Under the pieces are notes generated by a model that was given only the letters and a program-made list of their open reading frames with translations, was not told the origin of the DNA and ran no database searches. Shown in pieces: positions 54,143 to 63,927 of a DNA stretch of 64,000 bases. The translations under genes were made by a program, and so were the position numbers. The stretch lies in the NCBI RefSeq assembly GCF_000768705.1, contig NZ_AVPJ01000001.1, positions 372,001 through 436,000 on the forward strand. The letters are read 5' to 3'. Origin of the DNA: Knoellia sinensis KCTC 19936 (GTDB lineage: Bacteria > Actinomycetota > Actinomycetes > Actinomycetales > Dermatophilaceae). Every line of letters begins with the position of its first letter. The first letter of the stretch is position 1.

Positions 54143-55639
54143 CTAGCTCATGGAGGGCCACGCGGGAGTTCGCAGCCACGTGTCGAAGAAGGCACCGAGA
54201 TCCTCACCCGACACCTCTTCGAAGACCGTCTCGAAGTCCTCCGTCGTCGCCGTGCCGTCGTCGTGGCGCGTCAACCACTCACGACTCCCGGCGAAGAACA
54301 CGTCGTCCCCGAGCCGCAGGCGCAGTGCGTGCAACGTGGCGGCTCCGCGGTCGTAGTTCGGGCGTAGGAACAGACCCAACGGCCCGGGGTCGGAGACGTC
54401 GAGTTCCCAGAACGCGTTGTCGGCAGGGGTCGCCATGACGCTCTCGAAGCGGGTCTGGGCGGTCGCGCGGCCCTGATTCTCCGACCACAACCACTCGCAG
54501 TAGGTCGCCCATCCCTCGTTGAGCCAGATGTCCTGCCAGCGTTCCGGGCTGACGGCGTTGCCGAACCACTGGTGGGCCAGTTCGTGCGCCACCGTCCCCT
54601 CCCGGGCGACCCGCGAGTAGAAGGGCCGGGTCTGCGTCTCGAGCGCGTAGCCGACGCTGTCGTCGTCGACGATCGATCCATAGGACCCGAAGGGATACGG
54701 CGTGAACGTCTCCTCGAAGAAGGCGATCATGTCGTCCTGCAGTGCCAGGCTCGCATTCGTCGCCGCGAGGTTGGCCGGGGTGAGCGCGTCATCGACGGCA
54801 TCGATGATCGGCAAGCCGTCAGCCGTCTCGGACGTCCGCAGCGTGTAGTCGCCCACCGACGCAGTGGTGAGATAGCTCGCCTGACCGTCCGGCGCGTTCC
54901 ACGCCCACGTCGTCCGGCCGTTCGAGGTGACGGGAGGGCCCGCCGGCAGCCCGTTGGCCACGGCAACCTTGCCCTCCGGCACCGTGATCTCGAAGGCGTA
55001 CGTCGCCTTGTCCGTGGGGTGGTCGCTCACCGGGTACCACGTCATGGAGCCCTCCGGCTCGCTCACGACCATGGCCCCGTCACGGGTGGTGACCCAGCCG
55101 TAGAGCGCGCCCTCGATGTCAGTCGGTCGTGTCGTCACCCCGCCATAGGCCACCACGACCCGCGCGCGCTGGCCAGCCTTGAGTTTGGGCCGGGGCTGCA
55201 CGGTGAGTTCCCAGACCCGGGCGGAGTCGTCCTGCGTCTGCCAGTACGCCGCCCCCTCGACTACAGCACCTGGCGCGGGTGCGGACACCTCGGCGGCGAC
55301 CTTCCCGCCCACCGACAAGGCCGTGACGTCGAGGCCACGGAGGTCGAGGTTGAAGCGGTCGAGATCCTGCGTCGCGACGAGGTCGATCGTCGCGACTCCC
55401 TGAAGCTGGCCCGTGAGCGGTGCCGGAGCCGGCCCGGGCGGGGTGTAGTCGAGGTCGAGGTCGTAATGGGCGACGTCGTAGCCCCCGTTGCCCGCCGTGG
55501 GGAAGTACGCGTCACCGGCCCCCGGAGCCCCCGGAACGAACCGCGGTCCCGCGGCTGTCGCAGCGCCGGAGCCCAGCGGGAGCAGGAGAGCAATCACCGC
55601 AGCGGCGAGTGCCTTGCTGGTTCGTGGTCGAGTCAACAC
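54143..55639 (-). CDS. Secreted M1-family metallopeptidase (aminopeptidase)
   Basis: 498 aa from GTG 55639, GAGGTG 7 bases upstream. Signal peptide: KALAAAVIALLLPLGSGAAT. N-terminal M1 beta domain (GYDVAHYDLDLDYTPPG). Catalytic region: GTVAHELAHQWFGNAVSPE (HExxH), then IWLNEGWATYCEWLWSEN (third ligand Glu). The usual GxMEN motif is not obvious; GSIVDDDSVGYALETQTRPF stands at its place. The C-terminal part is short compared with full aminopeptidase N (~850 aa), as in small secreted actinobacterial M1 proteins. Extracellular peptide trimming is likely. Confidence 0.88.
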   Translation of the reverse strand: MLTRPRTSKALAAAVIALLLPLGSGAATAAGPRFVPGAPGAGDAYFPTAGNGGYDVAHYDLDLDYTPPGPAPAPLTGQLQGVATIDLVATQDLDRFNLDLRGLDVTALSVGGKVAAEVSAPAPGAVVEGAAYWQTQDDSARVWELTVQPRPKLKAGQRARVVVAYGGVTTRPTDIEGALYGWVTTRDGAMVVSEPEGSMTWYPVSDHPTDKATYAFEITVPEGKVAVANGLPAGPPVTSNGRTTWAWNAPDGQASYLTTASVGDYTLRTSETADGLPIIDAVDDALTPANLAATNASLALQDDMIAFFEETFTPYPFGSYGSIVDDDSVGYALETQTRPFYSRVAREGTVAHELAHQWFGNAVSPERWQDIWLNEGWATYCEWLWSENQGRATAQTRFESVMATPADNAFWELDVSDPGPLGLFLRPNYDRGAATLHALRLRLGDDVFFAGSREWLTRHDDGTATTEDFETVFEEVSGEDLGAFFDTWLRTPAWPSMS

Positions 55640-55803
55640 CGGAGCGCACCTCGGATCGCGTCGGGAGTCGCCGACCCGAAGCACCTGTGGGTCCGTGGCC
55701 GGACGGGTGTCGAACCCCTCGACGCTAGCAGCGGTTGGACCCTGTGGTCGAGCGCCGGACCGAACGTCAAGACCGGCAGCAGTCCGGCCCCTCGTCTCCG
55801 ATT

Positions 55804-55857
55804 GATTGCCCGTCGCTGCACGGCGAGCGCAGCGAGCGCGTGCAGCGACGGGCAATC
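55804..55857 (-). terminator. Long hairpin terminator after glgP
   Basis: GATTGCCCGTCGCTGCACG (55804-55822) pairs perfectly with 55839-55857 over 19 bases, extended by further pairs with two T-G positions. It lies 11 bases after the glgP stop on the minus strand. No U-tract. Confidence 0.8.
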
Positions 55858-55867
55858 GGTCGGGGTA

Positions 55868-58477
55868 TCAGGCGGTGGCGACGAGGCCGAGGCTGGCCGG
55901 GGCGACGAGGCCGTCGTGCTTCGGCAGGATCCGCACGGTGTAGCCGAACTGACCGCTGGTCTTCAGCACGAGGTCGCCGGCGAACTTGTGCCGCCCCTGC
56001 TCGTAGCTCTCGGAGTGGGACAGCGCCAGTGTCGTGACGTCCTGGAGGTCGTCCCCGCGGTGGCCGGTGCGACCGTGCGCGACCTGCACCTCGACGTCCT
56101 CCGGAGCGAGCTCGTCGAGCGTCACGAACGCATTGACGTGCAGCGTCTCCCCGATCTCGGGGCTGTCGCCGACGCCCGAGGACTCCACGTGGTCGACGCT
56201 CACCTTGGGCCATGAGGCCTTGACCTTCGTCGTGTATGCCGCGAGGTCGCGTGCGCCGGCGAAGTCACCCTCACGCATGGCCCAGCCCGACCGGGCCGCC
56301 GGCACATAGAGCCGCTCGGTGTATTCGCGGACCATGCGGCTCGCCCGCACCTTGGGGCCGAGCGTCGACACCGTGTGCATCACCATCGCGAGCCAGTTCT
56401 GCGGCAGTCCGTCACCGTCGACGTCGTAGAAGCGCGGAGCGACCTGGTTCTCGATGAGGTCGTAGAGCGCGTTCGCCTCGATGTCGTCACGTCGGTCCGG
56501 ATCCTCGACACCGTCCGCGGTCGGGATGGCCCAGCCGTTGTTGCCGTCGAACCACTCGTCCCACCACCCGTCGAGGATGGACAGGTTCAGGGCGCCGTTG
56601 AGCGCCGCCTTCATGCCCGACGTCCCCGACGCCTCGAACGGCCGCAACGGGTTGTTGAGCCACACGTCGCACCCCGGATACAGGTGCTGCGCCATCGCGA
56701 TGTCGTAGTTCGGGAGGAACGCGATGCGGTGACGCACCTCGGGGTCGTCGGTGAACCGGATCATCTGCTGGATCAGCTGCTTGCCGGTCTCGTCGGCGGG
56801 GTGCGACTTGCCGGCGATGACGATCTGGACCGGCCGCTCGGGGTCGAGCAGCAGCTTCTTGAGGCGGGCCGGGTCGCGCAGCATGAGCGTGAGCCGCTTG
56901 TAGGTCGGCACGCGCCGCGCGAAGCCGATCGTCAGCACATCCGGGTCGAGGATCTCGTCGGTCCAGCCCAGCTCGGCGGACGACGCCCCTCGCTTGATCC
57001 ACGACGCACGCATCCGCGCCCGGGCCTCGTGGACGAGCTGCTCGCGCAGCTGGCGCTTCGTCGCCCACACGTCGTCACGGGGCAGGTCCGCCATGCCCTT
57101 CCAGGACTCCGTGGAGTCGAGGACGGTCGTGTCGATGGTGACGGCGTCGGAGTGACGGCTCGCCAGCTCGTAGACCTTGCGGTCCACCCACGTGGGGCCG
57201 TGGACGCCGTTGGTGATGCTCGTGATCGGCACCTCCTCGGAGTCGAAGCCCGGCCAGAGACCGTCGAACATGTCGCGGCTGACCACGCCATGGAGCTGGG
57301 AGACACCGTTGGCGCGCTGGGCGATCCGCAAACCCAGCACCGCCATGTTGAAGACGGCGGGGTCGCCCCCCTCGTAGTTCTCGGCGCCGAGCGCGAGGAG
57401 CCGGTCGAGCGGCACACCGGTCGGAGCCAGATCGCCACCGAAGTAGATCTCGATGAGTCGACGCTCGAAGCGGTCGATGCCGGCCGGCACCGGCGTGTGC
57501 GTCGTGAAGACGGTCGCCGCGCGCACGGCCTCGAGCGCCTCGTCGAAGGTGAGCCCCGACCCGGTGACGAGCTCGCTGATCCGCTCGACGGCAAGGAACC
57601 CGGCGTGGCCCTCGTTGGAGTGGTAGACGTCGGGCGTCGGCGCGCCGGTCAGCCGTGACCAGAGGCGCAGGGCCCGGACGCCACCGATGCCGAGGAGCAT
57701 CTCCTGCTGGAGTCGCTGCTCGCCGCCGCCGCCGTAGAGGCGCTCGGTGATCGCGCGCGCCGCGTCGTCGTTGCCCGGGACGTCGGAGTCGAGGAGGAGC
57801 AACGGCACCCGCCCGACCTGGGCCCGCCACACGTGGGCACGCACCTCGCGGCCGCCCGGCAGGGCCAGGGTGACGACGCTCGGCGTCCCGTCCTCCTCGC
57901 GGAGCAGCGACAGGGGCAGGCCGTCGGGGTCGAGAACGGGATAGTCCTCCTGCTGCCAACCGTCGCGGTTGAAGCTCTGGCGGAAGTAGCCGGTCTTGTA
58001 GAAGAGGCCGACGCCGACGATCGGGACACCGATGTCGGAGGCCGACTTGAGGTGGTCACCCGCGAGGATGCCGAGGCCGCCGGAGTACTGCGGGAGCGCG
58101 GCCGCGATGCCGTACTCGGGGCTGAAGTAGGCGATCGCCGACGGTGCTCCGGCATCGCCCTGCTCACCAGCCCAGTGCTGGTACCAACGGTCCTCGCCCA
58201 GGTAGCGCTCGAGGCTCTGCTGCGCCTCCTCGACCCGCGCGACGAAGGCACCGTCGGCCGCGAGGGCGTCGAGCTCCTCGACCGGCATGGCCGAGAGCAT
58301 CGCCACGGGGTCGGCCCCGACGGAGGCCCACCGCTCGGGGTTGATGCTCTCGAAGAGGTCGCGCAGCGGCGGGTGCCAGCTCCAGCGCAGGTTCATCGAG
58401 AGCTCGCCGAGGGCGGCGATGGGCTCGGGCAGGACGGGGCGGACGCTGAAGCGACGGATGGCCTTCACGCGACGCAT
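55868..58477 (-). CDS. glgP: Alpha-glucan phosphorylase
   Basis: 869 aa from ATG 58477 (MRRVKAIRRFSVRPVLPEPI); the frame is open far upstream but that part is non-coding and crosses glgE. The DUF3417 N-terminus of the actinobacterial phosphorylase type (ALGELSMNLRWSWHPPLRDL) is followed by IAYFSPEYGIAAALPQYSGG LGILAGDH and the PLP-Lys motif EASGTSGMKAALNGALNLSI. It releases glucose-1-phosphate from glycogen-like alpha-1,4-glucan, opposite to the GlgE/GlgB synthesis route encoded divergently at 58626. Confidence 0.95.
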   Translation of the reverse strand: MRRVKAIRRFSVRPVLPEPIAALGELSMNLRWSWHPPLRDLFESINPERWASVGADPVAMLSAMPVEELDALAADGAFVARVEEAQQSLERYLGEDRWYQHWAGEQGDAGAPSAIAYFSPEYGIAAALPQYSGGLGILAGDHLKSASDIGVPIVGVGLFYKTGYFRQSFNRDGWQQEDYPVLDPDGLPLSLLREEDGTPSVVTLALPGGREVRAHVWRAQVGRVPLLLLDSDVPGNDDAARAITERLYGGGGEQRLQQEMLLGIGGVRALRLWSRLTGAPTPDVYHSNEGHAGFLAVERISELVTGSGLTFDEALEAVRAATVFTTHTPVPAGIDRFERRLIEIYFGGDLAPTGVPLDRLLALGAENYEGGDPAVFNMAVLGLRIAQRANGVSQLHGVVSRDMFDGLWPGFDSEEVPITSITNGVHGPTWVDRKVYELASRHSDAVTIDTTVLDSTESWKGMADLPRDDVWATKRQLREQLVHEARARMRASWIKRGASSAELGWTDEILDPDVLTIGFARRVPTYKRLTLMLRDPARLKKLLLDPERPVQIVIAGKSHPADETGKQLIQQMIRFTDDPEVRHRIAFLPNYDIAMAQHLYPGCDVWLNNPLRPFEASGTSGMKAALNGALNLSILDGWWDEWFDGNNGWAIPTADGVEDPDRRDDIEANALYDLIENQVAPRFYDVDGDGLPQNWLAMVMHTVSTLGPKVRASRMVREYTERLYVPAARSGWAMREGDFAGARDLAAYTTKVKASWPKVSVDHVESSGVGDSPEIGETLHVNAFVTLDELAPEDVEVQVAHGRTGHRGDDLQDVTTLALSHSESYEQGRHKFAGDLVLKTSGQFGYTVRILPKHDGLVAPASLGLVATA

Positions 58478-58499
58478 CGTAGGGCCATTGTCTGCGTGG

Positions 58500-58513
58500 T
58501 GGAAACGTTTACC
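58500..58513. promoter_or_regulatory. LacI-family-type operator between glgP and glgE
   Basis: TGGAAACGTTTACC contains the palindrome AAACGTTT with the central CG typical of LacI/GalR/CcpA-type sites. It lies 23 bases upstream of the glgP start and between two divergent glucan-pathway genes. No regulator gene is adjacent; binding is inferred. Confidence 0.5.
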
Positions 58514-58519
58514 CCCCTT

Positions 58520-58582
58520 CCCGTATGCCGTCCGCCCGCCTTGCGTGCTGGCGTCACCGCGCGAGGTGACCGGACGGCATAC
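58520..58582. repeat. Inverted octamer-containing repeat in the glgP-glgE intergenic region
   Basis: GTATGCCGTCCG (58523-58534) and its exact complement (58571-58582) enclose 36 bases that themselves hold a GTCACC/GGTGAC pair. The left arm (58520-58534) equals the core of the prfB-leader/maltokinase repeat. TAGCGT at 58614-58619 ends 6 bases before the GTG of glgE, so the glgE transcript may be leaderless. Confidence 0.65.
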
Positions 58583-58625
58583 CCGCCTCTCGTACGGAAG
58601 GGCGACGGGACGATAGCGTCGGCGT

Positions 58626-60671
58626 GTGACCGCGACGCCGCTCAGCACCCCGCCCCAGATCCCGGTCGGACGGATCCCAGTCCTCGACGTCTCACCGCTC
58701 GTCGACGGCGGGGCGCGGCCCACCAAGTCCGTGGTGGCCGAGCCGTTCCTGGTCGAGGCCACCGTGATCCGCGAGGGCCACGACGCGGTCAATGCCACGG
58801 TCGTCCTCACCGACCCCGACGGGGCCGAGCACCTCGTCCCGATGATCTGCACCAATCCGGGCCTCAACGCCTGGGAAGCGGTCGTGTCCGCCGACCGGGC
58901 GGGCATGTGGACGTTTCGGGTCGAGGGCTGGTCGGACCCCTTCGGGACGTGGGAGCACGACGCCACCGTCAAGATCCAGGCGGACGTCGACACCGACCTC
59001 ATGCTCGCCGAGGGCGCCCTCCTCCTCGACCGTGCGGCGGAGGACGACGCACGCACGCCCGAGGGCCGGGCCGTTCTCGCGGAGGGTGCCGCCACCCTGC
59101 GCGACGAGACCCGCCCGCCCCACGTCCGCCTTTCCGCCGTGACCCATGGCCCCGTGCACGCAGAGCTCACCACCACTCCGGTGAGGGATCTCGTGAGCCC
59201 GAGCACGGCATACCCGCTGCTTGTCGAACGCGAGTTGGCACTGACCGGCGCGTGGTACGAGTTCTTCCCGCGCAGCGAAGGTGCGGTCTACGACGAGGCG
59301 ACCCACCGCTGGACGTCGGGAACGCTCCGGACCGCCGCGAAGCGGCTCACGGCCGTCGCCGGCATGGGCTTCGACGTCATCTATCTCACGCCGATCCACC
59401 CGATCGGCAGCGCCGCGAAGAAGGGGCCCAACAACACCCTCGACGCCGGCCCCGACGACCCCGGCAGCCCCTATGCCATCGGCTCCCCCGACGGTGGCCA
59501 CGACGCGATCCACCCGGACCTCGGGACGTTCGAGGACTTCGACTTCTTCGTCGCCGAAGCGCGCCGGCTCGGGCTCGAGGTCGCCATGGACATCGCGCTG
59601 CAGTGCTCCCCCGACCACCCGTGGGTCCAGGAGCACCCGGAGTGGTTCACCACGCGCGCCGACGGCACCATCGCGTTCGCGGAGAACCCGCCGAAGAAGT
59701 ACCAGGACATCTATCCGCTGAACTTCGACAACGACCCCGAGGGCGCCTACGCCGAGATGCGTCGGATGATCCAGGTGTGGATCGACCACGGGGTCACCTT
59801 GTTTCGCGTGGACAACCCGCACACGAAGCCGGTCGAGTTCTGGCAGTGGCTCATCCAGGACGTGGCCCAGGACCACCCGGACATCATCTGGCTGAGCGAG
59901 GCGTTCACGAAGCCGGCGATGATGCGGACCCTCGCCAAGGTCGGGTTCCAGCAGAGCTACACCTACTACGCGTGGCGCAACACCAAGCCCGAGTTGCAGG
60001 AGTACGTCGAGGAACTGGCCACAGAGACGGCCCACTACATGCGGCCGAGCTTCTGGCCGACGACGCACGACATCCTCACGCCCTACATGCAGTTCGGCGG
60101 TCCGGCGGCGTGGAAGCTGCGCGCCGCTCTCGCCGGGACGCTCGTCCCGACCTACGGCATCTATGCAGGCTACGAGCTCATGGAGCATGTGGCGCGGCCC
60201 GGTGCCGAGGAGCAGATCGACAACGAGAAGTACCAATACAAGAACCGGCACTGGGAGGACTTCGAACCCGGTGGCGCGCGCGAGGGACAGTCGCTCGCCT
60301 GGTATCTCCGCCGGCTCAACGAGATCCGGCGCCAGCACCCGGCCCTGCACTGGCTGCGCAACATCACGTTCCACCACGTCGACGACGAGAACATCATGGC
60401 GTTCAGCAAGCGCCGAGTGATCCCGATGGACCCCACCACGGGGGCGCCGGAGCACGAGGACGTCGTCATCGTCATCGCCAACCTCGACCCGCACAGCACC
60501 CGCTGGAGCAGGGTCGTCTTCGACATGCCCTCGCTCGGGCTCCACCCCGACGAAGGCTTCCGCGCACACGACCTCATCACCGACCAGTGGTGGGACTTCC
60601 TGCGCGAGACGATGGTCCGACTCGGACCCGACCACGAACCCGTTCACATCATCGAACTGAAGAGGTACTGA
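58626..60671 (+). CDS. glgE: Alpha-1,4-glucan:maltose-1-phosphate maltosyltransferase GlgE
   Basis: 681 aa, GTG 58626. N-terminal beta domain (HDAVNATVVLTDPDGAEHLV), four-helix insert region, then GH13 (subfamily 3) barrel: ALTGAWYEFFPRSEGAVYDE, IYLTPIHPIGSAAKKGPNNT, VAMDIALQCSPDHPWVQEHP, nucleophile Asp in TLFRVDNPHTKPVEFWQW, acid Glu in IIWLSEAFTKPAMM and PTTHDILTPYMQFGG. It extends alpha-glucan with maltosyl units from maltose-1-phosphate. First gene of glgE-treS-mak-glgB; treS starts 15 bases on. Confidence 0.96.
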   Translation: MTATPLSTPPQIPVGRIPVLDVSPLVDGGARPTKSVVAEPFLVEATVIREGHDAVNATVVLTDPDGAEHLVPMICTNPGLNAWEAVVSADRAGMWTFRVEGWSDPFGTWEHDATVKIQADVDTDLMLAEGALLLDRAAEDDARTPEGRAVLAEGAATLRDETRPPHVRLSAVTHGPVHAELTTTPVRDLVSPSTAYPLLVERELALTGAWYEFFPRSEGAVYDEATHRWTSGTLRTAAKRLTAVAGMGFDVIYLTPIHPIGSAAKKGPNNTLDAGPDDPGSPYAIGSPDGGHDAIHPDLGTFEDFDFFVAEARRLGLEVAMDIALQCSPDHPWVQEHPEWFTTRADGTIAFAENPPKKYQDIYPLNFDNDPEGAYAEMRRMIQVWIDHGVTLFRVDNPHTKPVEFWQWLIQDVAQDHPDIIWLSEAFTKPAMMRTLAKVGFQQSYTYYAWRNTKPELQEYVEELATETAHYMRPSFWPTTHDILTPYMQFGGPAAWKLRAALAGTLVPTYGIYAGYELMEHVARPGAEEQIDNEKYQYKNRHWEDFEPGGAREGQSLAWYLRRLNEIRRQHPALHWLRNITFHHVDDENIMAFSKRRVIPMDPTTGAPEHEDVVIVIANLDPHSTRWSRVVFDMPSLGLHPDEGFRAHDLITDQWWDFLRETMVRLGPDHEPVHIIELKRY

Positions 60672-60686
60672 CGAGGTGCAGACGAC

Positions 60687-62417
60687 GTGACGACGACGCA
60701 AGGACTGGGACTGGGACAGCCGGGGCTCAAGCACGACCCCGAGTGGTTCAGGACGGCCGTGTTCTACGAGGTGCTCGTGCGGGCCTTCGGGGACTCCAAC
60801 GGCACCGGTGCGGGCGACTTCCAGGGCGTCATCAACCGGCTCGACTACCTCCAGTGGCTCGGGATCGACTGCCTGTGGCTGCCACCGTTCTATGCCAGCC
60901 CCCTGCGCGACGGCGGCTACGACATCGCCGACTACACCCAGGTGCTGCCGGAGTTCGGGACGTTGCCGGAGTTCAAGCAGCTCATCACTGAGGCGCACGC
61001 GCGGGGCATCCGCATCATCACCGACTTCGTCATGAACCACACGAGCGACCAGCACCCGTGGTTCCAGGCGTCACGATCGGATCCCGACGGCGAGTACGGC
61101 GACTTCTATGTCTGGTCCGACACCGACGACAAGTACGCCGACGCGCGCATCATCTTCATCGACACGGAGACGTCGAACTGGACCTTCGACCCCATCCGGC
61201 GACAGTTCTTCTGGCACCGCTTCTTCAGCCACCAGCCGGACCTCAACTTCGAGAACCCGGCGGTGCACGAGGCGATGTTCGAGGTGGTCCGGTTCTGGAT
61301 GGACATGGGCATCGATGGGTTCCGCCTCGACGCCGTGCCCTACCTCTATGAGGAGGAGGGTCACAACGGCGAGAACCACCCCAAGACCCACGACTTCCTT
61401 GCCCGGCTGCGGGCCATGGTCGACGAGGAGTACCCGGGGCGGATCCTCCTGGCGGAGGCCAACCAGCCGCCGGCCGACGTCGTCGACTACTTCGGCACCG
61501 AGGACGAGCCGGAGTGCCAGATGTGCTTCCACTTCCCCGTCATGCCGATGCTCTACTACGCGCTGCGGGACCAGAAGGCGCAGCCGATCATCGACGTCCT
61601 CGCCGAGACACCGGCGATTCCGCCCGGCACCCAGTGGGGCACCTTCCTGCGCAACCACGACGACCTCACCCTCGAGATGGTCACGCCGGAGCAGCGCGCC
61701 GCGATGTACGGCTGGTACGCCCCCGACCCGCGCATGCGCGCCAATGTCGGGATCCGGCGCCGCCTCGCTCCCCTGCTCGACAACAGCCGCCCCGAGATCG
61801 AGCTCATCCACGCCTTGGTGCTCTCGCTCCCGGGGTCGCCGTGCCTCTATTACGGCGACGAGATCGGCATGGGCGACAACATCTGGCTCAACGACCGCGA
61901 TGCCGTGCGGACCCCGATGCAGTGGACGCCCGACCGGAACTCCGGCTTCTCGCAGGCTGATCCGGGCAAGCTCTATCTGCCGGTCATCTCCTCGCTCGTC
62001 TATCACTACAACAACGTCAACGTCGAAGCACAGATGGCGACGAGCCAGTCGCTGCTGCACTGGGTGCGAGGCATGCTCGGAGTGCGCCGACTGCATCCGG
62101 CGTTCGGCTTGGGCGACTTCGAGATCGTGCCGACCGACAACCCTGCGATCCTCGCCTACACCCGGTCCTGGGCCGGCGACGACGACCACAACGGCGAGAC
62201 CGTGCTCTGCATCAACAACCTCTCCGACAAGCCCCAGGCCGGGACGGTTCAGGTGCCGGAGTCCTTGGGCGAGAACGAGTTGTTCGACCTCTTCGGCGGT
62301 GCGAACTTCCCGTGGATCGCGGCGGACGGACGGGTCACCTTCACGATGGGCAGCCGTGACTTCTTCTGGCTGCGGGTCGGCGAGGAAAGTCGTTCAGAGG
62401 CACAGAGCCGTGGCTGA
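60687..62417 (+). CDS. treS: Trehalose synthase (maltose alpha-D-glucosyltransferase)
   Basis: 576 aa, GTG start. GH13: [64 protein letters not shown], nucleophile Asp in [20 protein letters not shown], acid Glu in [18 protein letters not shown], and [13 protein letters not shown]. It interconverts trehalose and maltose, feeding maltokinase. No fused maltokinase domain; the kinase is the separate next gene, overlapping by 8 bases. Confidence 0.96.
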   Translation: MTTTQGLGLGQPGLKHDPEWFRTAVFYEVLVRAFGDSNGTGAGDFQGVINRLDYLQWLGIDCLWLPPFYASPLRDGGYDIADYTQVLPEFGTLPEFKQLITEAHARGIRIITDFVMNHTSDQHPWFQASRSDPDGEYGDFYVWSDTDDKYADARIIFIDTETSNWTFDPIRRQFFWHRFFSHQPDLNFENPAVHEAMFEVVRFWMDMGIDGFRLDAVPYLYEEEGHNGENHPKTHDFLARLRAMVDEEYPGRILLAEANQPPADVVDYFGTEDEPECQMCFHFPVMPMLYYALRDQKAQPIIDVLAETPAIPPGTQWGTFLRNHDDLTLEMVTPEQRAAMYGWYAPDPRMRANVGIRRRLAPLLDNSRPEIELIHALVLSLPGSPCLYYGDEIGMGDNIWLNDRDAVRTPMQWTPDRNSGFSQADPGKLYLPVISSLVYHYNNVNVEAQMATSQSLLHWVRGMLGVRRLHPAFGLGDFEIVPTDNPAILAYTRSWAGDDDHNGETVLCINNLSDKPQAGTVQVPESLGENELFDLFGGANFPWIAADGRVTFTMGSRDFFWLRVGEESRSEAQSRG

Positions 62418-63927
62418 GATCCACAAGGGCGCCAGCGTCACGCCGACGAAGGTCGAGCTCCTCGAGGCGTGGATGGGTGGACAGCGTTGGTATGCCGGCA
62501 AGGGCACCTCGCCATCGGTCCGTCGCCTTGCGTCGTGGAGACTCGGCGATCCGGCCGGCGAGGTCGGAGTCGAGGTCCTCATCGTCTCGGACTCGTCGGG
62601 AGGGGAGCCTGTCGTCTACCAGGTGCCGCTCACCTATCGCGGTGCGCCCCTCGAGGGGTCGGAGGGAGCGCTCGTCGGGACCACGGAGCACTCCGTCCTC
62701 GGGACGCGCTGGGTCTATGACGCGACCCACGATCCCGTCTATGCCGCCCAGCTGCTGGAGCTCATCCAGGGTCGGGTGCGTGCCGAATCCAGCTCTGCCA
62801 GTGACGAATTCGATGACTCCGTCGTCGCGACACCGGGGCGTGCATGGTCACGCGACGTGCGGGTGCGCGGCTCGTCGGTGGTCACGGGAGAGCAGTCGAA
62901 CACGTCGGTGATCCTCGACTGCATCGACGCTGACGGTGCTGCCGTGCCAGTGATCGTCAAGGTGTTCCGGATGCTGTCCGCTGGGGAGAACCCCGACGTC
63001 GTCCTCCAGTCGGCGTTGCGTGAGGCCGGGTCCGAGCGTGTCCCCGCCGTGGTCGGGTCCGTGGCCGGGCAGTGGCCGGAGCCGGCGTCTGGGTCGTCAG
63101 GGGAACCGACCGGGGAGGGTGCGGCGGACGCAGGAGGTGAGCGGACGGCATACGGGCATTTCGTCTTCGCGCAGGAGTTCCTGCCGGGAGTCGAGGACGC
63201 CTGGCGGGTGGCACTGCGGGCCGTGCGTGGGGGTGAGGACTTCACCGAGCCGGCGCGGGCGCTGGGTGAGGCGACGGCCGAGGTCCACGCGACGCTTGCT
63301 GCGTCGTTGGGGACGACCGAGACGAGCGCAGACGTCGCGCGGGGGATCGTCGACGAGATGCGTGACCGATATGCGGCTGCGGCCGACGAGGTGCCAGCCC
63401 TGCATGACCACGACGACGCGGTCGCGGCCATCCTTGACACAGCTCTTGCTGTGAATTGGCCTGCGCTGCAGCGGATCCACGGCGACTACCACCTCGGACA
63501 GGTGCTGCACACGGCCGAAGGCGGCTGGATGCTGCTCGACTTCGAGGGCGAGCCCCTGAGACCGCTCGCGGAGCGCACCCAGCCCGACCAGTGGATCCGT
63601 GACATCGCCGGGATGCTGCGCAGCTTCGACTATGCAGGTGGGGCGGTGGAGCACTCGGGCGGCGACTCGGCACGAGAGTGGGTGGCGCGCGCGCAGCAGG
63701 CGTTCCTCGACGGGTACGCCGCCGTTGCCTCGGATGACCCACGCAGTCGTCCCGCGCTCCTCGCCGCGTTCGAACTCGACAAGGCGATGTACGAAGTGGT
63801 CTACGAAGTCCGCAACCGACCGTCATGGGTCGACATCCCGCTGGCCGCCATCGAACGGCTCGCCACGCAGTTCACGACGACGACCGCAGAGCCCGACTCA
63901 CCCGCGCCACAGGAGGACACACCGTGA
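62410..63927 (+). CDS. mak: Maltokinase
   Basis: 505 aa from GTG 62410, inside the treS end. N-terminal cap: [31 protein letters not shown] and [20 protein letters not shown]; kinase core with [38 protein letters not shown] (His-Gly-Asp catalytic loop, Asp-Phe-Glu metal site) and [14 protein letters not shown]. It phosphorylates maltose with ATP to maltose-1-phosphate for GlgE. Residues ~222-249, between QW and the conserved [10 protein letters not shown], are a Gly/Glu/Ala-rich stretch containing the repeat-encoded GGERTAYGH, which looks like an in-frame insertion and makes the protein longer than many relatives. Confidence 0.94.
   Translation: MAEIHKGASVTPTKVELLEAWMGGQRWYAGKGTSPSVRRLASWRLGDPAGEVGVEVLIVSDSSGGEPVVYQVPLTYRGAPLEGSEGALVGTTEHSVLGTRWVYDATHDPVYAAQLLELIQGRVRAESSSASDEFDDSVVATPGRAWSRDVRVRGSSVVTGEQSNTSVILDCIDADGAAVPVIVKVFRMLSAGENPDVVLQSALREAGSERVPAVVGSVAGQWPEPASGSSGEPTGEGAADAGGERTAYGHFVFAQEFLPGVEDAWRVALRAVRGGEDFTEPARALGEATAEVHATLAASLGTTETSADVARGIVDEMRDRYAAAADEVPALHDHDDAVAAILDTALAVNWPALQRIHGDYHLGQVLHTAEGGWMLLDFEGEPLRPLAERTQPDQWIRDIAGMLRSFDYAGGAVEHSGGDSAREWVARAQQAFLDGYAAVASDDPRSRPALLAAFELDKAMYEVVYEVRNRPSWVDIPLAAIERLATQFTTTTAEPDSPAPQEDTP
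63133..63170 (+). repeat. Repeat element copy inside the maltokinase gene
   Basis: 63133-63158 matches the prfB leader (44801-44776) at 25 of 26 bases. Here it encodes GGERTAYGH in frame; in the prfB leader the same frame would give GGERTAYGH too. Confidence 0.75.

Noticed and set aside
57833-60991. Open frame of over 1000 codons on the plus strand across glgP and glgE
   Set aside because: It is antisense to glgP and out of frame with glgE; the product is Arg/Pro-rich, while both real genes have clear family motifs.
58692-61055. Open frame of 787 codons on the minus strand across glgE and treS
   Set aside because: Shadow of two well-supported genes; no recognisable domain.
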